Assembly: GCA_021108005.1 (NCBI GenBank)
Contig: JAIORS010000211.1
Location: 1-46,169, forward strand
Source: Candidatus Aegiribacteria sp.
Lineage (GTDB): Bacteria; Fermentibacterota; Fermentibacteria; Fermentibacterales; JCC-6
Direction: 5' to 3'
Length of the DNA stretch: 46,169 nt
Positions 24,947 to 34,414 of this stretch are shown piece by piece (the stretch's first letter is position 1; every line of letters begins with the position of its first letter). Under the pieces are notes generated by a model. It ran no database searches, was not told the origin of the DNA, and was given only the letters and a program-made list of their open reading frames with translations. The translations under genes and the position numbers were made by a program.

Positions 24947-25500
24947 AAACGGATGAATCCCTTCTACTTCACGCATGCTGCGGCCCATGTACGACTGTAG
25001 TATGTGAACAGCTTCAAATGGAGGGTTTCGAAATCACTGCCTTTTTCTACAATCCTAACATACACCCCTGGAAGGAGAGGGAGAGAAGGCTTCAGGCACT
25101 TAAAGACTACGCCGATTCAAATGAGATACCTCTTGAGATCGATGAGGAATACCCTCTTGAAGAGAATATCAGGATGCTGCTGGATTCTGATAACAGGTGC
25201 TATGCCTGTTTCGAGGACAGACTTTCGGCAACGGCTGCTCGAGCGGCGGAACGTGGAATTGAGACTTTTTCCACTACTCTTTCAGTAAGCCCCTACCAGA
25301 ACCAGGCATTTATTATGTCAGCGGGAAAGATCGCCGAGAAGAAAAGCGGCGTTCGTTTCGTATACAGAGACTTCAGGGAGTTCTACAATGAATCCATACG
25401 GATTTCCAGAGAAGCGGGAATGTACAGGCAGCCTTACTGCGGCTGCGTTTTCAGCGAACGAGACAGGTATCTGAAATTGAAATCACCAGGACAGATCTAA
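24943..25500 (+). CDS. queH: Epoxyqueuosine reductase QueH
   Basis: QueH (DUF208) carries out the last step of queuosine tRNA modification, reducing epoxyqueuosine without cobalamin. The 185-aa protein has the expected Cys sets: HACCGPC (Cys12, 13 and 16), CYACF in the middle and YCGCVFSE near the end. These bind a [4Fe-4S] cluster and a second iron in characterised members. The pattern FYNPNIHPWKER is also typical. It starts with GTG overlapping the ruvB stop by 4 nt. It overlaps the convergent FG-GAP gene by 4 nt. Confidence 0.95.
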   Translation: MKTDESLLLHACCGPCTTVVCEQLQMEGFEITAFFYNPNIHPWKERERRLQALKDYADSNEIPLEIDEEYPLEENIRMLLDSDNRCYACFEDRLSATAARAAERGIETFSTTLSVSPYQNQAFIMSAGKIAEKKSGVRFVYRDFREFYNESIRISREAGMYRQPYCGCVFSERDRYLKLKSPGQI

Positions 25501-26708
25501 TATCCTGAAAGCAGAACTACGCTTTCTGACAGGACCATACTTCCAGTAACAAACCGAACGAAGTATATGCCGGACGGTTCGCCGGAAATATCGAATCTAA
25601 AATTGTGCTCACCGGAAGTGAACTGGACGATTCCTGATTCGGATACAATCCTGCCGTTAGCGGAGTATATCCGAAGTTGCACATCGCTGTCTGCTTCAAG
25701 AAGAAAATCCACACTGAAGGGGCCGTTTGTGGGGCTTCTGGAAATGCTCAATTCACAGCAGGTGTTAAGCTCGGTGCATGCTTCGATTCCTGTAGAAACG
25801 CCATGGCACAGGTATACCCAGCCGTTGTAATCACTTAAAATGAGATCGGGGAGTCCGTCTTCGTCCCAGTCATTCACCCAGAGCCTTGATCCGTAATGAA
25901 TATCAATGATTGATCCGTTGCTTTCGAGGTACTCATAACCGCTGAATACAGGGGAGGCATTTGAACCAACATTCTCGTAGTAAAGCACTTTGCCGTAGGA
26001 TTCTCCACAGATAAGATCCTTTTTTCCATCCAGGTTGAGATCAACTATCTGCGGAGCACAGCGGGAGCATTTGATATTCGTGCTGCTGCTCTGGATCCAG
26101 GTGTATGTGGTGAATGCATGGTTTTCCGGTGTTCCGCTGTTCAGATACAGGCGTACGCTTCCCGGGGATGTGCTTTCCTGTCCCAGAATAAGATCAAGAA
26201 GCCCATCCTCATTCCAGTCAACAATAACCGGAGCGGAATTGTATCCTACATCAATGGTCGTTCCACTCGCTTTTATATTCGGTTCCGCTGTTAATACACC
26301 TGTAGCTGTACCGCGGAAGTAATTAACGAAGCCGTTTCTATCACCTACAACAATATCGAGGATACTATCGTTGTTGAAATCCACAACCTGTGGATTAGTT
26401 GCGCCGGTGCATCAACCAGAGGGCAATTTAATATCTGCTCCGTCCGACTGAATGAAGCTGTAACCGGTGAAAATTGGAGAATCGTTTGAACCGGAGTTTG
26501 CATAAAACCTTATTTTGCCATCGGTGAACTGGCCCAGTATCAGATCCTTCAGACCGTCTTCGTCCCAGTCCGCGATGCAGGGGGCTCCGTAATATCCAAC
26601 GTCAATCCTGTTTCCAGAAGCTTCAATCCAGCTGAGGGGGCCGAATGAGGGAGCACCTGCCATGATGAAACCGGATAGGAGAATGATCGCTGAAATGGCC
26701 TTTCTCAT
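25497..26708 (-). CDS. Secreted FG-GAP/VCBS-repeat protein with T9SS domain, interrupted by an in-frame TGA
   Basis: Read through one TGA (26412-26414), this is a protein of about 403 aa. It has a signal peptide (MRKAISAIILLSGFIMAG), at least four FG-GAP-like repeats with calcium-type acidic loops (DWDEDGLKDL, DFNNDSILDI, DWNEDGLLDL, DLNLDGKKDL, DWDEDGLPDL), and a T9SS sorting domain ending (GEPSGIYFVRF, ESVVLLSGY). The frame is unbroken across the TGA, and the sequence on both sides belongs to one repeat (LPSG-stop-CTGATNPQVVD). So this is a stop, not a frameshift. It may be a nonsense mutation (pseudogene), a sequencing error or recoding. Translation of the downstream part alone would need the GTG at 26384 and would lack a signal peptide. 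Confidence 0.75.
26378..26396 (-). promoter_or_regulatory. Hairpin 15 nt downstream of the in-frame TGA (SECIS-like geometry)
   Basis: On the minus strand an 8-bp perfect stem (AATCCACA / TGTGGATT) closes a GGU loop, beginning 15 nt after the TGA. The stem and G-first loop fit the loose bacterial SECIS pattern, but no selenoprotein of this family is known to me. Confidence 0.3.
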
Positions 26709-26967
26709 AAGTGTTTCCTTTCAAACAATATGTATTTCCAATAAGATTACTACGAAATTTACAATTCAGCATCAGCCCTGTCAATACACACTCAATTCAC
26801 AGCTATAAAGAACTGGATGACACTGGTCTTCTCCAGAAATGGCGTTGGACAAGCGAAACATCGGGACAAAGGTGAGAATAGTTACTATATGTATCGAAGA
26901 ATCCATTATATACGTAAGACAACGAGTTCGAATTCCAGTAATGGTTTGCGTTGTAGAAGGAGGACTC

Positions 26968-28476
26968 ATGTTAATGTTGCTGTTTACTTTGACGCTGAGT
27001 ACCGGTTTTGACTATTCCGGTGTTGCTATGACAACGTATCCTGAAGGCTACACTCCTGAAACAATGGAGGAATGGCAGGCGACACGACCTCCGACTGTAC
27101 CGCTGATTGTGAATACAGTTCTGCAAACCGGTTCTGAAAGGGATGGAACCAGTTTTCTGGTAATTCTCGAAAACGGTCTTGCTTCTGCTGTTGGTTTATC
27201 CCTGATCGAACGATGGGCTGCAGATATAAGCTGCAATGGGCTTACCGTGGAAGTCGTTGAAGTCACATACAGCACGCCGGAAGAACTGAAAGATTACCTT
27301 ATGGTTCGCCATGATCAGGGACTGGAAGGAGCTGTTTTTGTTGGAGATCTTCCCGTTGCATGGTCTATGATAGACAACGATATCCTGGATTCAAGCGAAG
27401 AGTTCCCGTCCGATTACTTTTTTATGGATCTTAATGGAAGCTGGCAGGATTTATGGATTGGATATCCGTCCGGAGGAGTATCTGGTCAGGATGGGAAGTA
27501 CGATACATGGTCGGGAGAACTTGATCCTGAGATTTACATCGGCAGGATTCTCACAAGCAATCTTGGTGATGAAGTATCACTTATAACATCGTATCTGAAT
27601 CAGAATCACAGCTGGCGCGATGAGGGTGATACCGAGCCTCTTCAGGCGCTCTGTTACGTTGATGACGACTGGGCTTTTTACGGTATCGATTTCCAGCAGA
27701 ATATGCAGCTCCTGTACCCCAATACAGATCTTGTTAACGATAACGTGGTAACTACTGACTCCGACTATGAGAACATTCGCTTACCGGCAAGCTATTCCTG
27801 GATAAGTCCTTTTGTTCATTCATGCCCTTCCTATCACCTCTGGTATCCGGGAATGTATCCAACTTACAACTACGAAATTGCTGCAATACAGCCACCGGCT
27901 CATTTCTACAATCTGTTTGCATGCTCCAACTGTAGATTTACAACCAGCGGTTATATGGGTGGAGCATACGTTTTTCAGAACAGCAATGGTCTTGCTGCTG
28001 TTGGAAGCACCAAATCCGGAGCAATGCTTCGGTTCAACTATTTCTATGCCCCCATGGGCAACGACGGATCAATAGGGGAGGGATATAGAGACTGGTGGAA
28101 TCAGATAGTCTCAAATGGGTTTGTAGGACACGAGAGATCATGGCATCTGGGAATGACGCTGATAGGAGATCCCACACTGGTTCCATCGATGGCATTGGTT
28201 TCAGTCGAGGAAGATGATGATCTTTTATCGGAATCAGTGCATATATCCGTCGTAAACAATCCCTGTTTCGGAACCGCCATATTCCACACAGGACATATTG
28301 AAGATAGCCTGTTCAGGATCCGGGATATTTCCGGTAGAATAATTGACGAGATGATCTGTAACGCAGAGGATATTCTGCTTGATGTTTCTACATACAGACC
28401 GGGAATATATCTGGTTGAGCTTATTTCCCCGGATGGAATCACCAGATGCTGCACGAAGCTTACTGTACTTCACTGA
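26968..28476 (+). CDS. Secreted gingipain-like (C25/caspase-fold) cysteine peptidase with T9SS domain
   Basis: The start is ATG 26968 behind AAGGAGG, giving 502 aa with a short signal peptide (MLMLLFTLTLSTG). The fold resembles peptidase family C25: GAVFVGDLPVAW, SDYFFMDLNGSW, PEIYIGRI, then a His in FVHSCPSYH and a Cys in LFACSNCRF as the likely catalytic dyad, followed by GGAYVFQNSNGLAAVGSTKSG and GMTLIGDPTL. A T9SS sorting domain closes the protein (FRIRDISGRII, YRPGIYLVELI, TKLTVLH). It probably acts outside the cell on proteins. The in-frame ATG at 26839 would add 43 residues ahead of the signal peptide and is unlikely. Confidence 0.85.
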   Translation: MLMLLFTLTLSTGFDYSGVAMTTYPEGYTPETMEEWQATRPPTVPLIVNTVLQTGSERDGTSFLVILENGLASAVGLSLIERWAADISCNGLTVEVVEVTYSTPEELKDYLMVRHDQGLEGAVFVGDLPVAWSMIDNDILDSSEEFPSDYFFMDLNGSWQDLWIGYPSGGVSGQDGKYDTWSGELDPEIYIGRILTSNLGDEVSLITSYLNQNHSWRDEGDTEPLQALCYVDDDWAFYGIDFQQNMQLLYPNTDLVNDNVVTTDSDYENIRLPASYSWISPFVHSCPSYHLWYPGMYPTYNYEIAAIQPPAHFYNLFACSNCRFTTSGYMGGAYVFQNSNGLAAVGSTKSGAMLRFNYFYAPMGNDGSIGEGYRDWWNQIVSNGFVGHERSWHLGMTLIGDPTLVPSMALVSVEEDDDLLSESVHISVVNNPCFGTAIFHTGHIEDSLFRIRDISGRIIDEMICNAEDILLDVSTYRPGIYLVELISPDGITRCCTKLTVLH

Positions 28477-28520
28477 CGGAGAACAGATGCATATTTCCTG
28501 TTCCTGAGATGGCGGTTGGG

Positions 28521-29507
28521 TTAAATAGTTATCTTCCGCAGAAGGAAGCATGCCTGGTCACCTTGTTTAGCGGCATTTAATTCTTCTGCTTTCTCTTGAA
28601 ACCTTACCAAATCGTTTCGGGTGAAAATGGAGCTGTCTATGCCATATTTGCAGGATCTTCTATCGTGCAGCGGAATTCCCTTTACATATTGCTCGCTTCC
28701 CCAGAATTGGAATGCATCGGAATCGAATTCAATGGATTCAATCTCAAAGCCGGCACTTTCGGATAGCAGCGTCATGCTTTTAATGGAGTGCAGGAAAAGA
28801 TGCCGCGGAGCGTCGAGCTGAACCCAGTTTGTTCTGTAATGCTTCCATGCGAATGATGAAGCAACAGGGATTCGTATCAGAACGAGCCCTTTGTCATATG
28901 CTTTCCTACGAAGTTTTTTTAATGTATCCAGCGGATCCGCAAGGTGTTCAAAAGAATGATGCAGCATAATGAATTCGAAAGACTCACTTGTTTCATCAAG
29001 GTCTCTTTTTAAGACCCTAACCCCATTCTCATAATAACAATCTTCCTGAATATACGGATCATATCCTGTTAGATCAGAAAAGCCTTTCCTGTGGAGATGC
29101 ATTAGCAGGTGGCCGGCGCCGCATCCGACATCCAGTATTCTGGAGTCCACATGAACTCCTGAGGATTTTACCCATTTTGGAAGACGTGGCTCACCAAACA
29201 GTTTCAACAGGATCCTTCCCGCAAGACCTTTGCCACTCAGGTAATAACCTGTTCTCCGGTGCTTGAGATACCACCATGCTTTGTTCGGTTTTGAGATATT
29301 CGGCTTGGAGAATGAATAGTAATCATTGGAATAGTATTTGCTTAACGTTTCAGGAATTTCAGTTGCCTGCAGGCATTCGCAATTCGAACACTGGAAATAC
29401 TCAAATTCATCTCGAGATCCGAACATCATTTCATGAAGAATGTAAGGAGTATTATTCACCGAGTTGCCACAGATTCTACATGCCCTGGACAACACAGAAT
29501 GTTCCAT
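28521..29507 (-). CDS. SAM-dependent class I methyltransferase with N-terminal zinc-binding motif
   Basis: The 328-aa protein starts with a metal-binding pair set (CRIC...CSNCEC). After a linker it has a Rossmann methyltransferase domain with motif I DVGCGAGHLL, motif II around GYDPYI, and HHSFEHLADPLDTL, the shape of Methyltransf_23. Such C-x2-C-plus-methyltransferase proteins often modify sugars or surface polysaccharide precursors, but no neighbours support a substrate here. The ATG has only a weak ribosome site. Confidence 0.82.
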   Translation of the reverse strand: MEHSVLSRACRICGNSVNNTPYILHEMMFGSRDEFEYFQCSNCECLQATEIPETLSKYYSNDYYSFSKPNISKPNKAWWYLKHRRTGYYLSGKGLAGRILLKLFGEPRLPKWVKSSGVHVDSRILDVGCGAGHLLMHLHRKGFSDLTGYDPYIQEDCYYENGVRVLKRDLDETSESFEFIMLHHSFEHLADPLDTLKKLRRKAYDKGLVLIRIPVASSFAWKHYRTNWVQLDAPRHLFLHSIKSMTLLSESAGFEIESIEFDSDAFQFWGSEQYVKGIPLHDRRSCKYGIDSSIFTRNDLVRFQEKAEELNAAKQGDQACFLLRKITI

Positions 29508-29540
29508 TTTTACTCACTTAACAATGATTATGGGGTTCTA

Positions 29541-29569
29541 AATATGTTTCCTGGTATTTCTCTGTTCAA
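29541..29569 (-). promoter_or_regulatory. Possible promoter of the methyltransferase gene
   Basis: On the minus strand TTGAAC (29564-29569) and CATATT (29541-29546) are 17 nt apart, about 35 nt before the ATG. The -35 and -10 boxes each match at 4 of 6 positions. Confidence 0.35.
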
Positions 29570-29736
29570 CTTTATCAACATAAGCAATGCGAAGTCAAGT
29601 GTCTCAAGCACAGATCAAGAGATCCTGTCAGTTCAAGAAATCCAGAATCAGCGCATTGGGTAAATCACTGTCGGAAGGCAGGATTGTCGCATAAGGGCAC
29701 GAACCAGCGGCAGGGAAGTTGAAAAAATACGCAGAA

Positions 29737-29763
29737 TACGTTATGTTAGCTGAACATAACGTA
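29737..29763. promoter_or_regulatory. Perfect palindrome in the pruA leader (operator or hairpin)
   Basis: TACGTTATGTT and AACATAACGTA are exact 11-nt inverted arms around a 5-nt centre (AGCTG), ending 24 nt before the pruA ATG. It is a good candidate for a dimeric repressor site. As RNA it would form a stable hairpin near the ribosome site. Confidence 0.55.
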
Positions 29764-29787
29764 TCGGATGAAAGGATAAATTGCACA

Positions 29788-31413
29788 ATGAACAATACGA
29801 TATTCTCAATTAAAGAGCCGGAAAACGAGAGGGTTTACAGTTACGCCAGGGGAAGTTCTGAAAGGGATCATATAGGAGAGGAACTTGAAAGGCAGGCCTC
29901 AACTGAGGTCGAAATACCACTGATAATTGGCGGCAGGGAAGTAAGGACGGGAAATACAGGAAAAGTGTTTATGCCATGTGATCACCGGCATGTACTTGCG
30001 ACTTATCATAAAGCAGGTGAAAAGGAGGTGAGAGACGCAATTGAGGCTGCAATGAAAGCCAGGGAGGAATGGGCTACACTGTCATGGGTCGAGAGAGCTT
30101 CCATTTCTCTGAAGGCGGCCGATCTCATAGCGGAGAAATACAGATATGTGATTAATGCAGCCACAATGCTTGGACAGGGGAAGAATGTCTATCAGGCTGA
30201 AATAGACGCTGCAGTTGAGACAGTGGATTTCCTCAGATTCAACGCATGGTTCGCGTCGCAGATATACAGTGGACAGCCGTCCTCAACTTCGGAGCAGATG
30301 AACAGAATAGAGTACAGACCCCTTGAAGGTTTTGTATTCACCGTCAGTCCTTTCAATTTTACAGCCATTGCATCCAACCTGAATATGTCAGTTGTACTGA
30401 TGGGCAATGTAACCGTCTGGAAACCGGCGACAACATCACTTCTTTCCAGCTACTATTTAATGAAGATATACCGGGAGGCAGGATTACCAGACGGTGTGAT
30501 AAACTTCATTCCCGGCAGGGGTTCCCTGATAGGAGATCATGTACTGGCTCATCCCGGTTTTTCAGGTTTGCATTTCACAGGTTCCAACGCCACATTCAAC
30601 GGCCTCTGGAAAAAGGTTGCAGAAAACTTGAGCGTCTATAAAAACTATCCCAGACTTGTTGGCGAAACGGGAGGAAAAGATTTTATTTTCGTACACCAAT
30701 CCGCTGACCCCATCGAAGCTGCCACCGCTATCGTGAGGGGTGCCTTTGAATATCAGGGGCAGAAATGTTCCGCTGCCTCAAGAGCGTACGTACCTGAGTC
30801 CATGTGGAACGTTGTTCGGGGTGCATTGGTGAAGATGATATCGAATATCGAAGTAGGTGATGTCATGGATAATTCTAATTTTGTCAACGCGGTCATAGAT
30901 GAGAAATCTTTTGACAACATCATGGATTATATTGAACTGGCACGGAAATCTGATTCCGCTGAAATAGTTTCGGGAGGAATCGGTGACAAGACGAAGGGTT
31001 ATTACATACAGCCTACGGTTATTCTGACGAAAGATCCTGAATTTGTAACAATGCGCGAAGAAATATTCGGACCGGTGATGACTATTTACGTTTATCCGGA
31101 TGACGATTACGAGAAAACTCTGATTATATGTAATGACACATCGCCTTACGCCCTGACGGGAGCTGTATTCAGCAGGGACAGGTATGCTTTTGTCACTGCG
31201 TGTCGCATTTTGCGTTATGCGGCAGGCAATTTCTACATAAACGACAAACCCACCGGTGCCGTCGTGGGACTTCAGCCCTTCGGAGGAGCAAGGGCGTCAG
31301 GTACGAATGACAAAGCCGGAGGACCCTTGAACCTTGTTAGATGGGTGAGTCCCAGAACTATAAAGGAGACTTTTATTCCGGCAACTGATTTTGGATATCC
31401 ATTCATGGATTAA
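29788..31413 (+). CDS. pruA: L-glutamate gamma-semialdehyde (1-pyrroline-5-carboxylate) dehydrogenase
   Basis: This enzyme oxidises glutamate semialdehyde to glutamate with NAD+, the second step of proline (and arginine/ornithine) breakdown. The 541-aa length and the start (SIKEPENERVYSYARGSSERD) match the monofunctional PruA/ALDH4-type family. Motifs are SPFNFTAIASN, WKPATTSLLSSYY, the cofactor loop FTGSNATFN, catalytic Glu in LVGETGGKDF, catalytic Cys327 in GQKCSAASR, and EEIFGPVM. I take ATG 29788 as the start because the TTG at 29719 would translate the palindrome and exceed the family length. No proline dehydrogenase gene is adjacent. Confidence 0.94.
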   Translation: MNNTIFSIKEPENERVYSYARGSSERDHIGEELERQASTEVEIPLIIGGREVRTGNTGKVFMPCDHRHVLATYHKAGEKEVRDAIEAAMKAREEWATLSWVERASISLKAADLIAEKYRYVINAATMLGQGKNVYQAEIDAAVETVDFLRFNAWFASQIYSGQPSSTSEQMNRIEYRPLEGFVFTVSPFNFTAIASNLNMSVVLMGNVTVWKPATTSLLSSYYLMKIYREAGLPDGVINFIPGRGSLIGDHVLAHPGFSGLHFTGSNATFNGLWKKVAENLSVYKNYPRLVGETGGKDFIFVHQSADPIEAATAIVRGAFEYQGQKCSAASRAYVPESMWNVVRGALVKMISNIEVGDVMDNSNFVNAVIDEKSFDNIMDYIELARKSDSAEIVSGGIGDKTKGYYIQPTVILTKDPEFVTMREEIFGPVMTIYVYPDDDYEKTLIICNDTSPYALTGAVFSRDRYAFVTACRILRYAAGNFYINDKPTGAVVGLQPFGGARASGTNDKAGGPLNLVRWVSPRTIKETFIPATDFGYPFMD

Positions 31414-31502
31414 TCCGGATCAGATCCACGATAAATGACAGGCTCGATTAAGCATCAAAATCGATGAAACGGGAGTTGCACGACTTCAGGTCTAATGTGC
31501 TA

Positions 31503-31958
31503 TTACTTTGTTGTTAGCATATCCGGGTTTACAACCGTTGCTCTTTCACAGTATTTGCATCTGTAGGTAACGGTATCCCTGTTCTCAAGCAGAAAATGTT
31601 TTCTGGCACCAAGTATGTTGGTAGCACAGTTTGGATTGGGGCATGTGAGTATATCTTTAACCGCTGAGGGCAGAGTGATCTGGCGTTTTTCCGCTACATC
31701 GCCGTCTTTGATGATATTGATTGTCGCGTCTGGTGCGATAAGGGCGATTTTGTTTGTTTCTTCATGGGACAGTTCACGGTTTTCGATCTTCAGGATATCC
31801 TTACCGATTGGTTGTTTCTCCGATCGGAATCCGATCCCGATTGTCATTATCCCCTCATTCTCCAGCCCCAGTATTCGGACTACCTTCAGGGCAAGAGGGG
31901 TTGGAATATGATCGATCACTGTACCGTTCTCTATAGAGTATACTTTGTATGTTCTCAC
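31503..31958 (-). CDS. pyrI: Aspartate carbamoyltransferase regulatory subunit
   Basis: PyrI binds nucleotides and controls PyrB allosterically. The 151-aa protein has an N-terminal nucleotide-binding domain (NGTVIDHIPTPLALKV) and a C-terminal zinc domain with CPNPNC and CKYC, the four Cys that hold the structural zinc. It starts with GTG 2 nt after the pyrB stop, so the two are co-transcribed, in the order catalytic then regulatory. Its presence shows a class B ATCase (c6r6-type). Confidence 0.95.
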   Translation of the reverse strand: MRTYKVYSIENGTVIDHIPTPLALKVVRILGLENEGIMTIGIGFRSEKQPIGKDILKIENRELSHEETNKIALIAPDATINIIKDGDVAEKRQITLPSAVKDILTCPNPNCATNILGARKHFLLENRDTVTYRCKYCERATVVNPDMLTTK

Positions 31959-31960
31959 TA

Positions 31961-32884
31961 TCAGTCCAGCCCTCCAGTTACCAGGCCGAGCAGCGCCTGT
32001 CTTGTAGGGATACCATTGTGTGCCTGAACGAAGTAGATTGCGTTGGGCATTGAATCGATCTCTTCGGCAATCTCATCAACCCTTGGGAGAGGGTGCATTA
32101 CCCTTATTTTCTTTCCCAGAAGTTCTATGGTTTCAGGTGTAATCCTGTATATACCCGCTACTTTTTCGTATTCCTGCGGATCACCGAAACGTTCCTTCTG
32201 TATTCTTGTAGCGTAAAGAATATCAAGATCGTAGTCTCCCGCTTCTTCAAGGTTTACAATACTTCTGTACCGGATATTCCTGTCATCCAGTTCTTTCAGT
32301 ATATGCCCGGGCATCTGGAGAGATGGCGGAGAAATGAATGTCAGTTCGTTGCCGAACATCGCAAGGGCATGGGCAAGGGAGTGAACAGTTCTTCCGTACT
32401 TGAGATCTCCCATCATGCCGATTCTCAGATTATCAAGGCGTCCGAATTGCTCATTTATAGTAAACAGGTCAAGAAAAGTCTGTGTAGGATGCTGGTTCGA
32501 TCCGTCACCAGCGTTTATAACCGGTGTGTTGGATAGTTCGGAAGCCATACGTGCTGCTCCTTCAACAGGATGACGTATAACGATTACGTCGCAGTAACCA
32601 GCGACAGTTTTGATCGAATCGGCAAAGGATTCCCCCTTGCTCTGTGAGGAAGCCTTGGGGTTGGCGATACCGAAAACGGATCCCCCGCTTTTGAATACGG
32701 CCGATTCAAAAGACAGGCGAGTTCTTGTTGAAGGCTCGAAGAAAAGAGTTGCTACCGTTTTTCCTTCCAGGAAGTTCGATATTTCGCCATTTTTTACAAG
32801 TTCTGTTGTTTCCACGACTTTATTCAGATCATCACGCGACATATCTCTAATGGATACAATGCTTCTATTCCTGAACGATGCCAC
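31961..32884 (-). CDS. pyrB: Aspartate carbamoyltransferase catalytic subunit
   Basis: PyrB condenses carbamoyl phosphate and aspartate, the committed step of pyrimidine synthesis. The 307-aa protein has the carbamoyl-phosphate loop EPSTRTRLSFE, KGESFADSI, the ligand part VIRHPVEGA, DGSNQHPTQTFLD and the aspartate-loop region HPLPRVDEI. It starts with GTG at 32884 behind AAGAAGG. An overlapping ATG at 32888 is out of frame. It is divergent from pepT. Confidence 0.96.
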   Translation of the reverse strand: MASFRNRSIVSIRDMSRDDLNKVVETTELVKNGEISNFLEGKTVATLFFEPSTRTRLSFESAVFKSGGSVFGIANPKASSQSKGESFADSIKTVAGYCDVIVIRHPVEGAARMASELSNTPVINAGDGSNQHPTQTFLDLFTINEQFGRLDNLRIGMMGDLKYGRTVHSLAHALAMFGNELTFISPPSLQMPGHILKELDDRNIRYRSIVNLEEAGDYDLDILYATRIQKERFGDPQEYEKVAGIYRITPETIELLGKKIRVMHPLPRVDEIAEEIDSMPNAIYFVQAHNGIPTRQALLGLVTGGLD

Positions 32885-33000
32885 TCATATACCTTCTTCC
32901 CGGTTGATGGAAACAACATGAATTAGTGATCTGAGACTGTTCCCATATTTGCACTTGGGTATATATACATCAAATATTCCATGATTGAAAAGGAGAAACA

Positions 33001-34218
33001 ATGTCAGACCTTACCGACAGATTCCTCAGGTATACCCGAACAGATACCGCTTCCGATTCATCATCTTCGGCATCACCCTCTACTAACCGGCAGATGGACT
33101 TCCTGCGGGTACTTGAGGGTGAACTCCGGGAATTAGGGATGGACGATATTGAACTTGATGAGAAGGGAACACTATACGCTTCCCTCCCAGGAGACGGACT
33201 CGGAGATACAGTGATAGGCCTTCTTGCCCATGTGGACACTTCACCGGAAGCCCCAGGCGAAAATGTGAACCCCGTTCTTCATCATAACTGGAATGGAAAT
33301 CCAATTGAGCTTTGCGAAGGAGTGGTTATCAATCCGTCGGATACCACTGATATGCTGAGATATGTTGGAGATACAATTATCACTTCAGACGGGACAACAC
33401 TTCTTGGCGCCGATGACAAGGCTGGCGTCGCAATCATTATGGAAATATTGCGAACTCTGATAAGTGACGGAAGAATACCCAGACCACCGCTGCGGATTGC
33501 CTTTACTACCGATGAAGAAGTTGGAAGAGGTATGGATAATTTCGACACCGGGAGATTCGGCGCTGATTTCGCTTATACTATCGACGGAAGTTGTGTAGGA
33601 AAAGTTGATATCCAGACCTTTAACGCCTGGTCGGCGAATTGGAATGTGAAGGGCAGAGAAGTACATCCAGGAAGCGCCAAGGGAATAATGGTAAACGCGG
33701 TAAGGGTACTGGCCGATATTGCAGGATCGATAGTTTCCGAAGAAATGCCGGAGAACAGTTCGGGCGATGAGGGATATTACTACCCCCTTTCCATATCATC
33801 TGTTACCTCTGAGGGAGTTCTGAAGATGATTCTTCGTGATTTTACATCCGAAGGAATGAAATCAAGAATTGAAACGATGAGGAGCCTTGAAAAGTGGGTT
33901 AAGGCAAAATACCCCGGAGCGGAAATATCTCTGGAGATGTCAGAGCAGTACAGGAATCCCGGAGAGATCCTTCGGGAGGACAGAAGGGCGGTGGAATTCG
34001 CTCTGAGGGGAACCGAGAAAGCTGGGCTTAATCCGGAGGAAAGCTCAATTCGAGGTGGTACAGATGGCTCCAGATTGTCTTACATGGGAATACCAACTGT
34101 TAATCTGCCAACAGGCGGAGAGCTATTCCATTCCAGAAAAGAGTGGGTTGCCACTAATGGACTTGAGCTATCCTACAGAATTGTTCTTGAAACGCTCGGC
34201 ATTTGGGGTTCTGAGTAA
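33001..34218 (+). CDS. pepT: Peptidase T (tripeptide aminopeptidase, M20B)
   Basis: PepT releases N-terminal residues from tripeptides in the cytoplasm. The 405-aa M20 metallopeptidase has LLAHVDTSPEA (His and Asp zinc ligands), GADDKAGVAI (bridging Asp), TTDEEVGRGM (catalytic and ligand Glu), a middle dimerisation domain (REVHPGSAKG), RGGTDGSRLSYMG and a final LFHSRKEW His ligand. AAAAGGAG precedes the ATG. It fits the peptide-degrading lifestyle seen in the window. Confidence 0.95.
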   Translation: MSDLTDRFLRYTRTDTASDSSSSASPSTNRQMDFLRVLEGELRELGMDDIELDEKGTLYASLPGDGLGDTVIGLLAHVDTSPEAPGENVNPVLHHNWNGNPIELCEGVVINPSDTTDMLRYVGDTIITSDGTTLLGADDKAGVAIIMEILRTLISDGRIPRPPLRIAFTTDEEVGRGMDNFDTGRFGADFAYTIDGSCVGKVDIQTFNAWSANWNVKGREVHPGSAKGIMVNAVRVLADIAGSIVSEEMPENSSGDEGYYYPLSISSVTSEGVLKMILRDFTSEGMKSRIETMRSLEKWVKAKYPGAEISLEMSEQYRNPGEILREDRRAVEFALRGTEKAGLNPEESSIRGGTDGSRLSYMGIPTVNLPTGGELFHSRKEWVATNGLELSYRIVLETLGIWGSE

Positions 34219-34414
34219 GGGAAACGGAGTGCTTCGCTTTTTCATCGGTATAATTGCTTAATCTCATTGTTCTGATTGAACTTATGGATTCAATAGATGG
34301 TGGTAAATCCGGCAACACTAGAGAAAAGCGAAATGGGTGATTTGCTCTCCTTGCTTTTATTCACTATTCTTTTTATGTGTTCGTAGGCCTTTGATATCTG
34401 AGGGGGGGGTGTTC

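Noticed and set aside
26384-26414. Frameshift in the FG-GAP gene
   Set aside because: The parts before and after are in the same frame. Only a TGA separates them.
29719-29787. TTG start extending pruA by 23 residues
   Set aside because: It would translate the palindrome, its ribosome site is too close, and the family starts where ATG 29788 does.
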